Assembly: GCA_963789215.1 (NCBI GenBank)
Contig: CAWBJY010000004.1
Location: 372,001 to 436,000, forward strand
DNA length: 64,000 nt
Reading direction: 5' to 3'
DNA from: Phormidesmis sp963789215
GTDB taxonomy: Bacteria; Cyanobacteriota; Cyanobacteriia; Phormidesmidales; Phormidesmidaceae
Shown: one piece after another, positions 43,314-52,212 of the stretch
Layout of the letters: each line of letters begins with the position of its first letter
How positions within the stretch are numbered: position 1 is the first letter of the stretch
Translations under genes and position numbers: made by a program
Notes under the pieces: generated by a model
The model's database searches: none
What the model saw: only the letters and a program-made list of their open reading frames with translations
What the model was told of the DNA's origin: nothing

Positions 43314-44167
43314 TAGCTGATCCTCTCGACTAGGAAGGGAATAGACAGACGAAAGACCAGCCAGCCAAAGAGCAGCGTGGCGATCGCAATTAAACTCATC
43401 ACCCAAAACCCAATTGGCTCGGAGACGACGCCCGTGGTCGTTAGCTCTCGGGCGGTGACCAGCAGCGGCGTGACCGGATTTAGCCTGACTAAAAAGGCAA
43501 TCAAAGCGTTATCGGGTACGGGATAGATGACGGGAGTGAGGAAGAACCATACTAGCAAAAGCACATCCATTGACCGGGAGACGTCTTGCACCAGATGATT
43601 GATCGGCACTAAGAATAGACCGATGCCTGTACCCAACACAATCAGGCTAATGAATGCAAAGGGTGCAAGCAGCACTGTCCAGCCCACAGAAACTTTGAAA
43701 ACAATAAAAATAACGACCAGAAGTACGAGCTTAATCAGCAGGTTAAATAATACCTGTCCGAGCTGGGAGAGAATAATTGCCTCGTGGGGAAATTTGACGC
43801 GCGAAAGCACCGTGCGCGAGGCTTTGATCGCTTGTTCTGGGCTTTTGAAGGCTTCTAAAAACGTCTGCCAGAGAATCGTGCCGAGCATGACAAACGCCGG
43901 ATAGGGAATGTCGGTTTCGCCCACGTTGATCACCCCTGCACTGCTGGCAAAGGCGAGTCCGCCTGCGGTCATCGCGGCGGGCACGATGGCCCAAGCGGTG
44001 CCCAAAAAAGAGCTGCGGTACTGAGATCGAATATCTCGGGTAAAGAGCCGCCAAGCCAAGTCTTTTGAGTGCCAAAGATCGCTCCACATTTCGGCGAGTA
44101 GCCGTTTGGGGGAGCGGATCCGACTGGTGGGGGTGTAGATAATTTCTCGAAAGGGAGGAGACACCAT
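43313..44167 (-). CDS. polysaccharide ABC exporter permease (Wzm/KpsM-like)
   Basis: A 284-residue ABC-2 permease with about six membrane helices. The N-terminal segment is LAWRLFTRDIRSQYRSSFLGTAW, typical of Wzm/TagG proteins. LGTILWQTFLEAFKSPEQAIKAS, VQDVSRSMDVLLLVWFFLTPVIYP and RLNPVTPLLVTARELTTTG follow. It forms the channel with the ATPase encoded immediately downstream. Together they imply export of a finished glycan in the ABC-dependent pathway. Confidence 0.92.
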   Translation of the reverse strand: MVSPPFREIIYTPTSRIRSPKRLLAEMWSDLWHSKDLAWRLFTRDIRSQYRSSFLGTAWAIVPAAMTAGGLAFASSAGVINVGETDIPYPAFVMLGTILWQTFLEAFKSPEQAIKASRTVLSRVKFPHEAIILSQLGQVLFNLLIKLVLLVVIFIVFKVSVGWTVLLAPFAFISLIVLGTGIGLFLVPINHLVQDVSRSMDVLLLVWFFLTPVIYPVPDNALIAFLVRLNPVTPLLVTARELTTTGVVSEPIGFWVMSLIAIATLLFGWLVFRLSIPFLVERIS

Positions 44168-44236
44168 GGGTCTATCTGGAAAAGCTCGTTAATTCTACTG
44201 GACTGACGTACGCTAAGTAGCTAGGGACTGTGACAG

Positions 44237-45418
44237 CTAGAGGTTGGCGGTAATATGGGCGGCCATTTTGCCAACGGCATCACCTGGGATTAGGCGATCG
44301 CGCAAAAAACCTTCTACCCTAGCTAGATTATTTTCTCTAGGCTCAGTGAGCTGACAGACAAACCGCTGCCAGTCTTTGCCATTGCGTAATAGCGGCAGCG
44401 GCTCGTAGCGGGGCAAGTGCAGATCGTAGGCAACCACGGCGACCGGGCAGTGCGATCGCGCGGCATCTACTGCCACCGTCGAAGGCGTTGTCAAAACCGC
44501 ATCGGCTATCTCAATCAGGGCGGGGGCAGTGAAGGCTTCCCACTTAGGATCTTTAGGATCGGCCACGATCAGATTATCGGCTACGGGCACTTGGCCCTGG
44601 TATCGCTGAGTGAGCCATAGCCCGGTGTGGTGGGGTTTGACTAAAAAAGTAACTTGGGGATGGGCGATCGCGCTGCATTCTAAATCCTGTAAAAACTGCT
44701 GCCGGTAGTCATCGCTGTAGCGGCTCCAGTGCAGGTTTTCGAAAACGACTATCAGCGCATTGGTCGGCGGATAGTCTAGGAGACGATCTGCTTTAATTCT
44801 GGCAAAGGGGGAGTCAATAAACTTGGGACAGCCGACCGCTACGCACTTTGCTTTGGTTGCGGCCGGGATCTCTGCGGGCAAATCGCGAACGCTTCCCCAG
44901 GTAAAAAAGGTCTGAGAGGCGAACATAATGCGACCGACCGGATATTCCTCATCGAAGTAGGTCACGCCGACGTTGTCGAATCCGTGCTGCATGGTGTAGG
45001 TGGCAATGCCTTTTTGGTTGGCGCTTTGGGTAAGCGTATGCGGACCCTTGTGCGCATTGGCAGTGCTTTCTGAAGCCGTTACCACCGCCTTGATGCCTCG
45101 CAAGCTGGGCTGTAGTCCGGCAACGACGGCTTTATGGTTGAGCACATTGGGTTCGATGCCTGCTTTTAGCAACAGATGGGCCATTCGAGGCGACTGATTC
45201 CAGGCTTTGTCGCTGACGGCAACCGCTAGCGGATAGTTCTCTTTTTTCAGCTGTTCGGCTAAGGGCAACAACATATCTAGATCTTGAGGCAGATTCATAA
45301 ACAAGAGAATTTTCGGCTCGCCAACCGGTGAGTCGTTGAATAAACGGTTCGGCAGCGCCCTGATTAACCGCTGTAGCCATTTACTGAGCTGAACTTTAAT
45401 TGTTTGGATCACGTTCAT
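44237..45418 (-). CDS. GT-B-like glycan biosynthesis protein (KpsS/CDP-glycerophosphotransferase-like)
   Basis: A 393-residue protein with a two-Rossmann GT-B layout. The N-terminal half has ILLFMNLPQDLDMLLPLAEQL. The mid region TYTMQHGFDNVG has the conserved HG of CDP-glycerol and KpsS/LpxB-type transferases. The C-terminal half has VTFLVKPHHTGLW and IEIADAVLTTPSTVAVDAARS, the usual nucleotide-binding segment. I infer transfer of a sugar or Kdo-like residue during capsule or lipid-linked glycan synthesis, but the exact family is uncertain. It overlaps the upstream gene by 23 bases. Confidence 0.65.
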   Translation of the reverse strand: MNVIQTIKVQLSKWLQRLIRALPNRLFNDSPVGEPKILLFMNLPQDLDMLLPLAEQLKKENYPLAVAVSDKAWNQSPRMAHLLLKAGIEPNVLNHKAVVAGLQPSLRGIKAVVTASESTANAHKGPHTLTQSANQKGIATYTMQHGFDNVGVTYFDEEYPVGRIMFASQTFFTWGSVRDLPAEIPAATKAKCVAVGCPKFIDSPFARIKADRLLDYPPTNALIVVFENLHWSRYSDDYRQQFLQDLECSAIAHPQVTFLVKPHHTGLWLTQRYQGQVPVADNLIVADPKDPKWEAFTAPALIEIADAVLTTPSTVAVDAARSHCPVAVVAYDLHLPRYEPLPLLRNGKDWQRFVCQLTEPRENNLARVEGFLRDRLIPGDAVGKMAAHITANL

Positions 45419-46613
45419 CGCTCCTGTTGGTCACCTGTTCTAGTAAGGCGAGCCATTTTTGGGCAATTTTTTCGCCGCTGAGGTTTTGGGCGATCGCCTG
45501 CTGCGCCAATGCAACATGTGTTTGAGCGACTTCTGGATCTGACAAATATTGACGCAGACCCGCCTCCCAATCGTCTAGCGCTACGCAGTCTTCGAACAGA
45601 TCTAGTGCGGGGGTGCGACTGGCTACAACGGGCGTCCCTTGAGACAGGGACAGCACTGCTCGGTTCTCCGACTTACAGAGGCTAAAAGTCGACTGCGAGT
45701 TAGGAATAATTACGACGTCACTCGCTCGGATGTAGTCATAGATGCTACGTGGATGCCAGCGTAGATAAAGCGTCTCAAAAGGTAAGGGGGCAATGTATTG
45801 CTCGTATTTTTCACGGCTGTTACTGACGACGACGAGCCGGAGAGACCGCGATTGACTCAGCTGCTCTATGGCTGCGGCCACGTCCAAAATGTTGGACATG
45901 CCGAAGCTGCCATATTTCGCGCCGTGATTGCCAAACCACAGAATGGTTTGAGTGCCAGCGCTAGCCGCTGGCCATTTGTCAGGAAAGAGCGGCGTCGGCT
46001 GTACCTCAGATTTTGTGACGGTCTTTGTCTTCTTTTTTTTGAGCTGACCAGACGCTTGCTTCAACCGCTTCATTAATCGGTTCTTGGTGGGACGTAGAAC
46101 CAAACTCTTTAACCGCTGCCACCGCGTGTTTCGAAAGGCATAGTCAATATCGGAGAGCGTTTCGCTGCCGTCTGGAATCACCACAATGGGAACGGCGATG
46201 TTGCGAGGTGCAAAGCTCCCAGAAAGAGGTTCCGCCAACGCCTTTTCAACCTCTCCTTTTAGCGTTTCACCCGTGGTAACAATGGCCGCTGCCTGCTGGG
46301 CCATAAGGAGAAAGTTTTTGGCCGGTACGTAATTATTATCAGCGGCATAGTTCTCAATAAAAATGTTGTCGCATAGGTCTAAGATAATGGGCACACCCAG
46401 GCGATGCACCCGCTCGCAGGTTTTAACATCTTGGTTGCGAAAGCTCTTTACAAACACGATGGCTTTGGTTTGCGGCATTACGTTTACGGGGTCTGCCCCG
46501 CCAAAAATGCTCTGCTCAATTCCCTGCTTAGATAGATAGCGAAGCGGCAATAAACAGCGGTAGCGAACGCTGGCCATATTTACGTTCAGCGTTTGAGTCT
46601 TCCAAATCAACAT
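45396..46613 (-). CDS. glycosyltransferase-like protein (GT4-type fold)
   Basis: A 405-residue protein. The N-terminal part (MLIWKTQTLNVNMASVRYRCLLPLRYL) and AIVFVKSFRNQDVKTCERVH resemble cyanobacterial GT4-like proteins that begin with an NxxSxRYR loop. The C-terminal part has TILWFGNHGAKYGSFGMSNI, RLVVVSNSREKYEQYI and IIPNSQSTFSLCKSENRAVLSLSQGTPVVAS, with the typical acceptor/donor site. A Lys-rich insertion (KKKKTKTV) lies at about 192-200. It is the first gene of a run of minus-strand polysaccharide genes and diverges from the GT at 46744. Confidence 0.75.
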   Translation of the reverse strand: MLIWKTQTLNVNMASVRYRCLLPLRYLSKQGIEQSIFGGADPVNVMPQTKAIVFVKSFRNQDVKTCERVHRLGVPIILDLCDNIFIENYAADNNYVPAKNFLLMAQQAAAIVTTGETLKGEVEKALAEPLSGSFAPRNIAVPIVVIPDGSETLSDIDYAFRNTRWQRLKSLVLRPTKNRLMKRLKQASGQLKKKKTKTVTKSEVQPTPLFPDKWPAASAGTQTILWFGNHGAKYGSFGMSNILDVAAAIEQLSQSRSLRLVVVSNSREKYEQYIAPLPFETLYLRWHPRSIYDYIRASDVVIIPNSQSTFSLCKSENRAVLSLSQGTPVVASRTPALDLFEDCVALDDWEAGLRQYLSDPEVAQTHVALAQQAIAQNLSGEKIAQKWLALLEQVTNRSDERDPNN

Positions 46614-46743
46614 GAGATCAGCGCCGAGGACAAATTCACAAAAAGCCGACTAACAGGCCGATGTAATAGACCCATTAGAGAGGAAAGAGACAGAGCCGAT
46701 CTTTAACTAAATTGGTCAACTCACTAAGATCTTGTATCAAACC

Positions 46744-47934
46744 ATGAGAAAAATTGCCATTGTGCACGAGTGGTTTACTAGCCACGCAGGATCTGAGAAA
46801 GTCGTTGAGCAAATTCTTAGGGTATATCCTAATGCGGATTTGTACAGCTTGGTAGATTTTCTATCACCGGAGCAGCGTGAATTTATTCAGCACAAGCCGG
46901 TCACAACATCTTTCATTCAATCGCTACCCTTTGCCCAAACGCATTTTCGCAATTATTTGCCGCTGATGCCGCTGGCCGTTGAGCAGTTCGATTTATCTAG
47001 CTACGACCTAATTATTTCTAGTCACCATGCGGTGGCTAAGGGCGTTCTGACTCGGCCCGACCAGCTACATATTAGCTATGTGCATACGCCGCTGCGCTAT
47101 GGCTGGGAGCTTCAGCATCAGTATTTGCGCCAGGCGAATTTAGTAAGCGGCCCCAAAAGCTGGCTAACTCGCGCCATTTTGCACTACATGCGGCTGTGGG
47201 ATGTTGCTAGCGCGAATCGTGTAGATGCTTACGTTGCTAATTCTTACTATGTGGCTCGCCGAATTGAGAAGACTTACCGGCGCAGCGCCAGCGTTATCTA
47301 TCCGCCGGTTTCGGTCGATCGGTTCGATGCGCAGGTGCGGCGCGAAGACTTTTATCTGACGGTTTCTAGGTTTGTGCCTTATAAGCGAGTGGATCTAACA
47401 GTTCGAGCTTTTGTTCGGCTTGGGCTGCCGCTGGTGGTCATTGGCGATGGTGGGGAGGCAAAGGCGCTAAAGCATCTGGCGAAAGCCAGCGGCCAGAATA
47501 ATATTCAATTTTTGGGGAAACAGCCGGATGACGTTGTAGAGGACTACATGCAGCGATGCCGGGCCTTTGTGTTTCCGCCGGAGGAAGATTTTGGCATTAC
47601 GCCGGTAGAGGCGCAGGCGGCGGGTGCGCCTGTAATTGCCTATGCAAAAGGCGGACAGGCTGAGACGGTGATACATGAACAGACGGGATACCTTTTTCCC
47701 TTTCAGACAGTTGAAAGTCTGGTACAGTCGGTCGAAAGGCTGGAAGCGAGTGTGGGTCAATTTGAGGCAGGTGCATTGAGACAGAACGCTGAGCGGTTTT
47801 CATCTACGCAGTTTCGTTCGGCCTTTCAAACGTTTGTAGAAGCGGCCTGGTCGAAGTTTGAGCGCGATCGCCTAACTCCCTCTTCGCTCTCAGGTTTGAC
47901 CTCATGCTCGAATGGCATTGCTGATAGGGAGTAA
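46744..47934 (+). CDS. glycosyltransferase family 4
   Basis: A protein of about 396 residues. The N-terminal MRKIAIVHEWFTSHAGSEKV has the Gly-rich acceptor loop. ISYVHTPLRYGWELQ and YVANSYYVARRIEK follow. In the C-terminal domain, YLTVSRFVPYKRVDL, IQFLGKQPDDVVEDYMQRC and FPPEEDFGITPVEAQAAGAPVIA carry the EX7E motif and the UDP/GDP-sugar site. It resembles mannosyltransferases of exopolysaccharide clusters. The ATG at 46744 is preferred over a TTG four codons upstream. It is followed after 11 nt by the initiating sugar-phosphate transferase. Confidence 0.88.
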   Translation: MRKIAIVHEWFTSHAGSEKVVEQILRVYPNADLYSLVDFLSPEQREFIQHKPVTTSFIQSLPFAQTHFRNYLPLMPLAVEQFDLSSYDLIISSHHAVAKGVLTRPDQLHISYVHTPLRYGWELQHQYLRQANLVSGPKSWLTRAILHYMRLWDVASANRVDAYVANSYYVARRIEKTYRRSASVIYPPVSVDRFDAQVRREDFYLTVSRFVPYKRVDLTVRAFVRLGLPLVVIGDGGEAKALKHLAKASGQNNIQFLGKQPDDVVEDYMQRCRAFVFPPEEDFGITPVEAQAAGAPVIAYAKGGQAETVIHEQTGYLFPFQTVESLVQSVERLEASVGQFEAGALRQNAERFSSTQFRSAFQTFVEAAWSKFERDRLTPSSLSGLTSCSNGIADRE

Positions 47935-47945
47935 GACAGGGCGCT

Positions 47946-49409
47946 GTGACTATTTATCAATCCCCTTCATCCTCGAGCGGGACTGTCCACTTGAACCGGG
48001 CGATCGCGCATATTCCGACTCGTCCTCGGCTAACGTTGTTAACGCTAGTCAGTATCGACCTGCTGTGTCTTAGCCTGGCGGGCATTTTTAGCGTTTGGGT
48101 GCGGCTGTTATTCGACGGTCAGTTTCATCCTTCTATTTACTGGCGGCTGTGGCCGATTACCGGCGTTTTTATTTTGGGCTACGCGCTGGCGAGTCTTTAT
48201 CCGGGCATTGCGATGAGTCCGGTAGAGGAGCTGCGGCGGCTAACGTTGACGAATACGCTGCTCTATCTGCTGATGGGGTCGTCTATTTTTCTGTTTAGAG
48301 AAGTAGAGCTTTACTCTAGAGCGGCGTTTTTGATGGCCTGGCTGCTGTCGATGGTGTTTGTGCTGATTGGGCGCTATGGTATTCGATCGCTGTGTGCACG
48401 TCAGCCTTGGTGGGGTTACCCGGTGGTAGTAATGGGCGCGGGCAAGACGGGCGAGATGGTGGTGCGTACGCTGCTGCGCCAGCCGAGCTTGGGCCTAAAG
48501 CCGATTGCTATTTTAGACGACGATCCGAGAACGCACGGTAGTTTGGTGGGTGTGCCGGTAGTGGGGGGGCTTTCGATGGCTCCAATGCTGGCGAAAGACT
48601 TTAAGATTTCCTATGCGATCGTGGCGATGCCGGGGGTTGCGCGCAGCCGATTGATGCAGCTATTGAGCAAGTATGGGCGCACGTTTGCGCATTTGATGAT
48701 TATTCCAGATCTGTTTGGGATGGCGAGCCTGTGGGTGGCGGCAAAAGATTTGGGGGGCGTTTTGGGGTTAGAGGCTCGTCAGCAGCTTTTTTTACCGGGG
48801 CCTCGGTTTATCAAGGCTTGCTTAGACCGGGGACTGGTTGTTTTAATTAGCCTGCTGGCGCTGCCTTTTATTGCGCTCATCAGTCTGCTGATTCGGCTAG
48901 ATTCGCCAGGGCCAATTTTTTACCGTCAGATTCGGATCGGGAGAGAAGGCAGGTTGTTTAAGGCTTGGAAGTTTCGTTCTATGGTGGTTGATGCCGATAT
49001 TGCGCTGGCGCAGTATTTACGGGCGCATCCTGAGCTGAGATTTTGCTGGGAGGAAGACCATAAGCTGAAGGACGATCCGAGAATTACTCGGGTGGGGCGA
49101 TTTTTACGACGCACCAGTTTGGACGAGCTGCCTCAGCTCTGGAATATTTTTATCGGTGAGATGAGTTTGGTGGGGCCAAGGCCGATTGTCCATGAAGAAG
49201 TCTGGCGATATGGCGATATGTATGAACTCTATCTGGAGGTTTTGCCTGGCTTGACGGGGCTTTGGCAGGTTTCTGGGCGAAACGATGTGACTTATGAAGA
49301 GCGGGTGAATTTCGACGCTTACTATGTTCGCAACTGGTCGGTTTGGCTAGATATTTATATTTTGATGCGGACGGTTAAGGTGGTGTTCGCGGGGGATGGT
49401 GCGTACTGA
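47946..49409 (+). CDS. polyprenyl glycosylphosphotransferase (WbaP-like initiating transferase)
   Basis: A 487-residue membrane protein with four or five N-terminal helices and a central Rossmann-like domain (VVMGAGKTGEMVVRTLLRQ, ILDDDPRTHGS). Its C-terminal catalytic domain is the bacterial sugar transferase type: DSPGPIFYRQIRIGREGRLF, KAWKFRSMVVDAD, RRTSLDELPQLWNIFIGEMS and VGPRPIVHEEV. It transfers a sugar-1-phosphate to undecaprenyl phosphate and starts the repeat unit. The length and the GLTGLWQVSGRN end suggest the WbaP branch. The start is GTG 47946. It overlaps the next gene by 14 bases. Confidence 0.9.
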   Translation: MTIYQSPSSSSGTVHLNRAIAHIPTRPRLTLLTLVSIDLLCLSLAGIFSVWVRLLFDGQFHPSIYWRLWPITGVFILGYALASLYPGIAMSPVEELRRLTLTNTLLYLLMGSSIFLFREVELYSRAAFLMAWLLSMVFVLIGRYGIRSLCARQPWWGYPVVVMGAGKTGEMVVRTLLRQPSLGLKPIAILDDDPRTHGSLVGVPVVGGLSMAPMLAKDFKISYAIVAMPGVARSRLMQLLSKYGRTFAHLMIIPDLFGMASLWVAAKDLGGVLGLEARQQLFLPGPRFIKACLDRGLVVLISLLALPFIALISLLIRLDSPGPIFYRQIRIGREGRLFKAWKFRSMVVDADIALAQYLRAHPELRFCWEEDHKLKDDPRITRVGRFLRRTSLDELPQLWNIFIGEMSLVGPRPIVHEEVWRYGDMYELYLEVLPGLTGLWQVSGRNDVTYEERVNFDAYYVRNWSVWLDIYILMRTVKVVFAGDGAY

Positions 49410-50757
49410 TATGGCGGGCGAACAGGTTTATAAGGGGGGGGTGCTAGAAGGTGGCGTGGGCAAGCAGTTTTTGTGGAGCGATCGCCTTTGGATTGGCAGT
49501 CTTGTGGCGCTACCTTATGTAAGCTATGTGGCGCTGGTGGTAATACTGGGATTGTTCATTGCGGCGCTGGTGCGTCGTGGCGCTCAGGTGATGAGACTGT
49601 GCGGCCAGCGCGGATTTGGCTGGCTGACGGCGGGGATGCTACTGAGCGCTTGCTTTGCGATAGACAATGGTGAGGGCTTTTTACAGCTAACTAACTTTTT
49701 GCCCTTTTTTGTACTGTTTGGCGTGATGGCAACGGTGCCTTCTGTAGTGGCGAGGCCGTTTGAGCAGTTAGAACTTTTGGCGCATTGGCTGTTGATTTCG
49801 AGTATGCCAATGAGCTTGGGCGCGATCGCAGAATTTATCATCAAGTTTGACGCGGTTTCTCCTCGCGTTAGAGCCGCTGCGCTTCCAGGCTGGCTGCTAG
49901 CCTACATTTATGAGCCTGATTTTGGTCACCGGGCGCACAGCTTTTTTAGCCATCCCAATATGCTCAGCGCTTACCTGGCGATCGTGCTGGGGCTAGGGCT
50001 TGGCTTAATGCTAAAAGCGCTAAATACTGGGCGAAATGACCAAGTAGCCTGGATGCAAGGAGCGGCCTCGCTGCTGTGCGTAGCGTCTATTTTTTGCACA
50101 GGATCTCGCAATGGGCTGCTGATTGCGGGCGTTTTAATTGCGATCGCGCTCTATGCGGCTCGGCGTCATCGGTGGGTGCTGCTGGGGGGGCTGTCGATCG
50201 GGGCGTTTTTGGTGTCGGCGGCGTTTGCCTTTGGCATTGGGGGGCGATCGCTTTCTTTAGCGCTAGTGACTCAAGATCCTCGATTGAGCGTTTGGCGACT
50301 GGCTATAGACATGATTGGGCAGCGTCCGTGGCTGGGCTGGGGCTTTTCGGGCCTTCGGCAAATGTATATCCCTGGCAGCATTCCAGAGTACGACGTTATT
50401 TTTCACGCGCACAATTTTTGGCTGTTTCTAGGCTCTGAGGCGGGATTGCCCGTAACGGTGGCTTTCTGCGCGGTCGTTGGGACTATTTACTACGATGGAG
50501 TTAAAGCCTATTTGAACTCCAAGATTTGGTGGAGTAGGGCTACTTATATTAGCGCTACTTACATTTCTGATGAGACGATTGCTCCTAGACACGGAGACCG
50601 CGCTATTCTTTTAGGCTATTTACTCGCCTTTGCTAGCTGTATTTTGTTTGGCTTGTTTGATGTTGCGGTGTTCGAATCTCGGGTAAATCTGTTCAACTGG
50701 GGCTTAATTTCAGCAATTTACGTTCTCTCTCGCAGCGCTTTATCTAAGCTCAACTGA
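49396..50757 (+). CDS. O-antigen ligase/polymerase-like membrane protein (Wzy/WaaL family)
   Basis: A 453-residue polytopic protein with about 10-12 hydrophobic helices. The Wzy_C/WaaL signature region has HRAHSFFSHPNMLSAYLAIV (about 176-195), FCTGSRNGLLIAGVLIAI and the large periplasmic loop ending RPWLGWGFSGLRQM with FHAHNFWLFLGSEAGLP. It probably polymerises or ligates the glycan started by the upstream WbaP-like enzyme. ATG 49396 overlaps that gene; ATG 49411 is an alternative. A convergent terminator lies downstream. Confidence 0.85.
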   Translation: MVRTDMAGEQVYKGGVLEGGVGKQFLWSDRLWIGSLVALPYVSYVALVVILGLFIAALVRRGAQVMRLCGQRGFGWLTAGMLLSACFAIDNGEGFLQLTNFLPFFVLFGVMATVPSVVARPFEQLELLAHWLLISSMPMSLGAIAEFIIKFDAVSPRVRAAALPGWLLAYIYEPDFGHRAHSFFSHPNMLSAYLAIVLGLGLGLMLKALNTGRNDQVAWMQGAASLLCVASIFCTGSRNGLLIAGVLIAIALYAARRHRWVLLGGLSIGAFLVSAAFAFGIGGRSLSLALVTQDPRLSVWRLAIDMIGQRPWLGWGFSGLRQMYIPGSIPEYDVIFHAHNFWLFLGSEAGLPVTVAFCAVVGTIYYDGVKAYLNSKIWWSRATYISATYISDETIAPRHGDRAILLGYLLAFASCILFGLFDVAVFESRVNLFNWGLISAIYVLSRSALSKLN

Positions 50758-50800
50758 ATAAATTCAACTGGCTGGGTTCAACCGGTAGAGCCACCTAAGT

Positions 50801-50846
50801 AAAAAGGGATGACCAGAGCATTCTTAAACGCTGGCCATCCCCTTTT
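50801..50846. terminator. bidirectional terminator between the Wzy-like gene and petL
   Basis: AAAAGGGATG(A)CCAG...CTGG(C)CATCCC(C)TTTT forms a long hairpin with an A-run on one side and a T-run on the other. It sits exactly between two convergent genes and can stop transcription from both. Confidence 0.8.
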
Positions 50847-50870
50847 GAAACCTTTTAAAATCGCCAGCGA

Positions 50871-50966
50871 CTAGATCAGCTTAGCTCCGCGTAGAACGAA
50901 GAACAGACCCATTGCAACGCCAGCCCAAACGCCTATCTCAACTACATAAATTAACGCGCCGCCCAT
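50871..50966 (-). CDS. petL: cytochrome b6f complex subunit 6 (PetL)
   Basis: A 31-residue single-span protein: MGGALIYVVEIGVWAGVA followed by MGLFFVLRGAKLI. It matches the PetL pattern of one hydrophobic helix ending in a short basic 'R..KLI' tail. PetL is a peripheral helix that stabilises the cytochrome b6f dimer in thylakoids. AGGAG lies seven bases before the ATG. The gene is too short for ordinary ORF calling and is flanked by the polysaccharide island and aroB. PetM or another tiny subunit is less likely given the end sequence. Confidence 0.8.
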   Translation of the reverse strand: MGGALIYVVEIGVWAGVAMGLFFVLRGAKLI

Positions 50967-51067
50967 AGTTTTCTCCTACTATTATCTTTAAGGTGTGTTC
51001 TCTATCTTCTCACTGAATCACCCACTATCCAAGTAAGCGCGATCGTTTTTCGTAATCTGTAATTCCT

Positions 51068-52183
51068 ATGGCTACTCAGACTCAAACCACCATCCGCGTA
51101 AATTTGCCGCAAGAAGCCTACGACGTTCGGATTGCGCCGGATGGGTTGGATCAGCTGGGCCTGTGGATGTCGAGCGAGCCTTTGGTGAAGCAGGGTCAAA
51201 AAGTGCTGCTGGTTTCAAACCCGGCGGTGTTCGATTTGTATGGGGCGCGGGCGATCGCCGCTTTAGAGAAAGCTGGCTATAGGGTTTGCCACTGCATTTT
51301 GCCTGCTGGTGAACAGTACAAAACGCTCGCCTCTATTGAACAAATTCACGATGCGGCCTACGAGAATCGACTAGAGCGCAGTTCGGCGATGGTTGCGCTA
51401 GGCGGCGGCGTGATTGGCGATATGACTGGTTTTGCGGCTTCTACCTGGCTAAGGGGAATTGCCGTTGTTCAAGTGCCGACCTCTTTGCTCGCGATGGTCG
51501 ATGCTTCGATGGGCGGCAAAACGGGCGTTAATCATCCGAAGGGCAAAAACTTGATTGGCGCTTTCCATCAGCCGAAGCTTGTTCTGATTGATCCGAATGT
51601 ACTGAAGACGCTGCCCGTCCGAGAGTTTCGCGCTGGCGTTGCTGAGGTGATTAAGTACGGCGTGATTTGGGACAAGCCATTGTTTGAAACGTTGGAGGCT
51701 GCTGAGCGTTTGGATGACTATAAGCATGTCAGCTCAGATTTGTTGCAATACATGCTGGAGCATTCCTGTCAGGCTAAGGCGGAAGTGGTCAGTCAGGATG
51801 TGAGAGAGGCGGGGATTCGCGCTCTTTTGAACTATGGCCATACGATTGGTCATGCCATAGAGAGCCTGACGGGCTATAGCCAGGTGAATCACGGCGAAGC
51901 AGTGGCGATTGGCATGGTTGCCGCTGGGCAAATTGCGGTGAGGATGAATCTGTGGGAGCCGTCTGCAACGGCGCGGCAAGATGCTCTAGTTAAGAAAACC
52001 GAGCTGCCGACGCGGTTGCCTGCTGGCATTGATATAGAGGAGATTTTAATCTCTTTGAAGAGTGATAAAAAGGTGAAGGAAGGGACGGTTCGGTTCGTGT
52101 TACCGAAAGGAATTGGGGAGGCTTTTGTGAGCGATCGCGTGACGGATGAAACGGTGCGTACGGTGCTAACAGATTTGTCGTAG
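51068..52183 (+). CDS. aroB: 3-dehydroquinate synthase
   Basis: A 371-residue NAD+ and metal-dependent enzyme of the shikimate pathway that cyclises DAHP. Signatures are VLLVSNPAVFDLYG, ILPAGEQYKTLASIEQI, VALGGGVIGDMTGFAASTWL (about 110-129), VPTSLLAMVDASMGGKTGVN, AGVAEVIKYGVIWD with the metal-binding Glu, LLNYGHTIGHAIE and HGEAVAIGMVAA with the zinc histidines. The length and order of motifs are standard. It stands alone, with 101 nt to petL on the opposite strand. Confidence 0.96.
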   Translation: MATQTQTTIRVNLPQEAYDVRIAPDGLDQLGLWMSSEPLVKQGQKVLLVSNPAVFDLYGARAIAALEKAGYRVCHCILPAGEQYKTLASIEQIHDAAYENRLERSSAMVALGGGVIGDMTGFAASTWLRGIAVVQVPTSLLAMVDASMGGKTGVNHPKGKNLIGAFHQPKLVLIDPNVLKTLPVREFRAGVAEVIKYGVIWDKPLFETLEAAERLDDYKHVSSDLLQYMLEHSCQAKAEVVSQDVREAGIRALLNYGHTIGHAIESLTGYSQVNHGEAVAIGMVAAGQIAVRMNLWEPSATARQDALVKKTELPTRLPAGIDIEEILISLKSDKKVKEGTVRFVLPKGIGEAFVSDRVTDETVRTVLTDLS

Positions 52184-52212
52184 TGGCCTATTACGTCGTA
52201 ACTCTGATGAGG

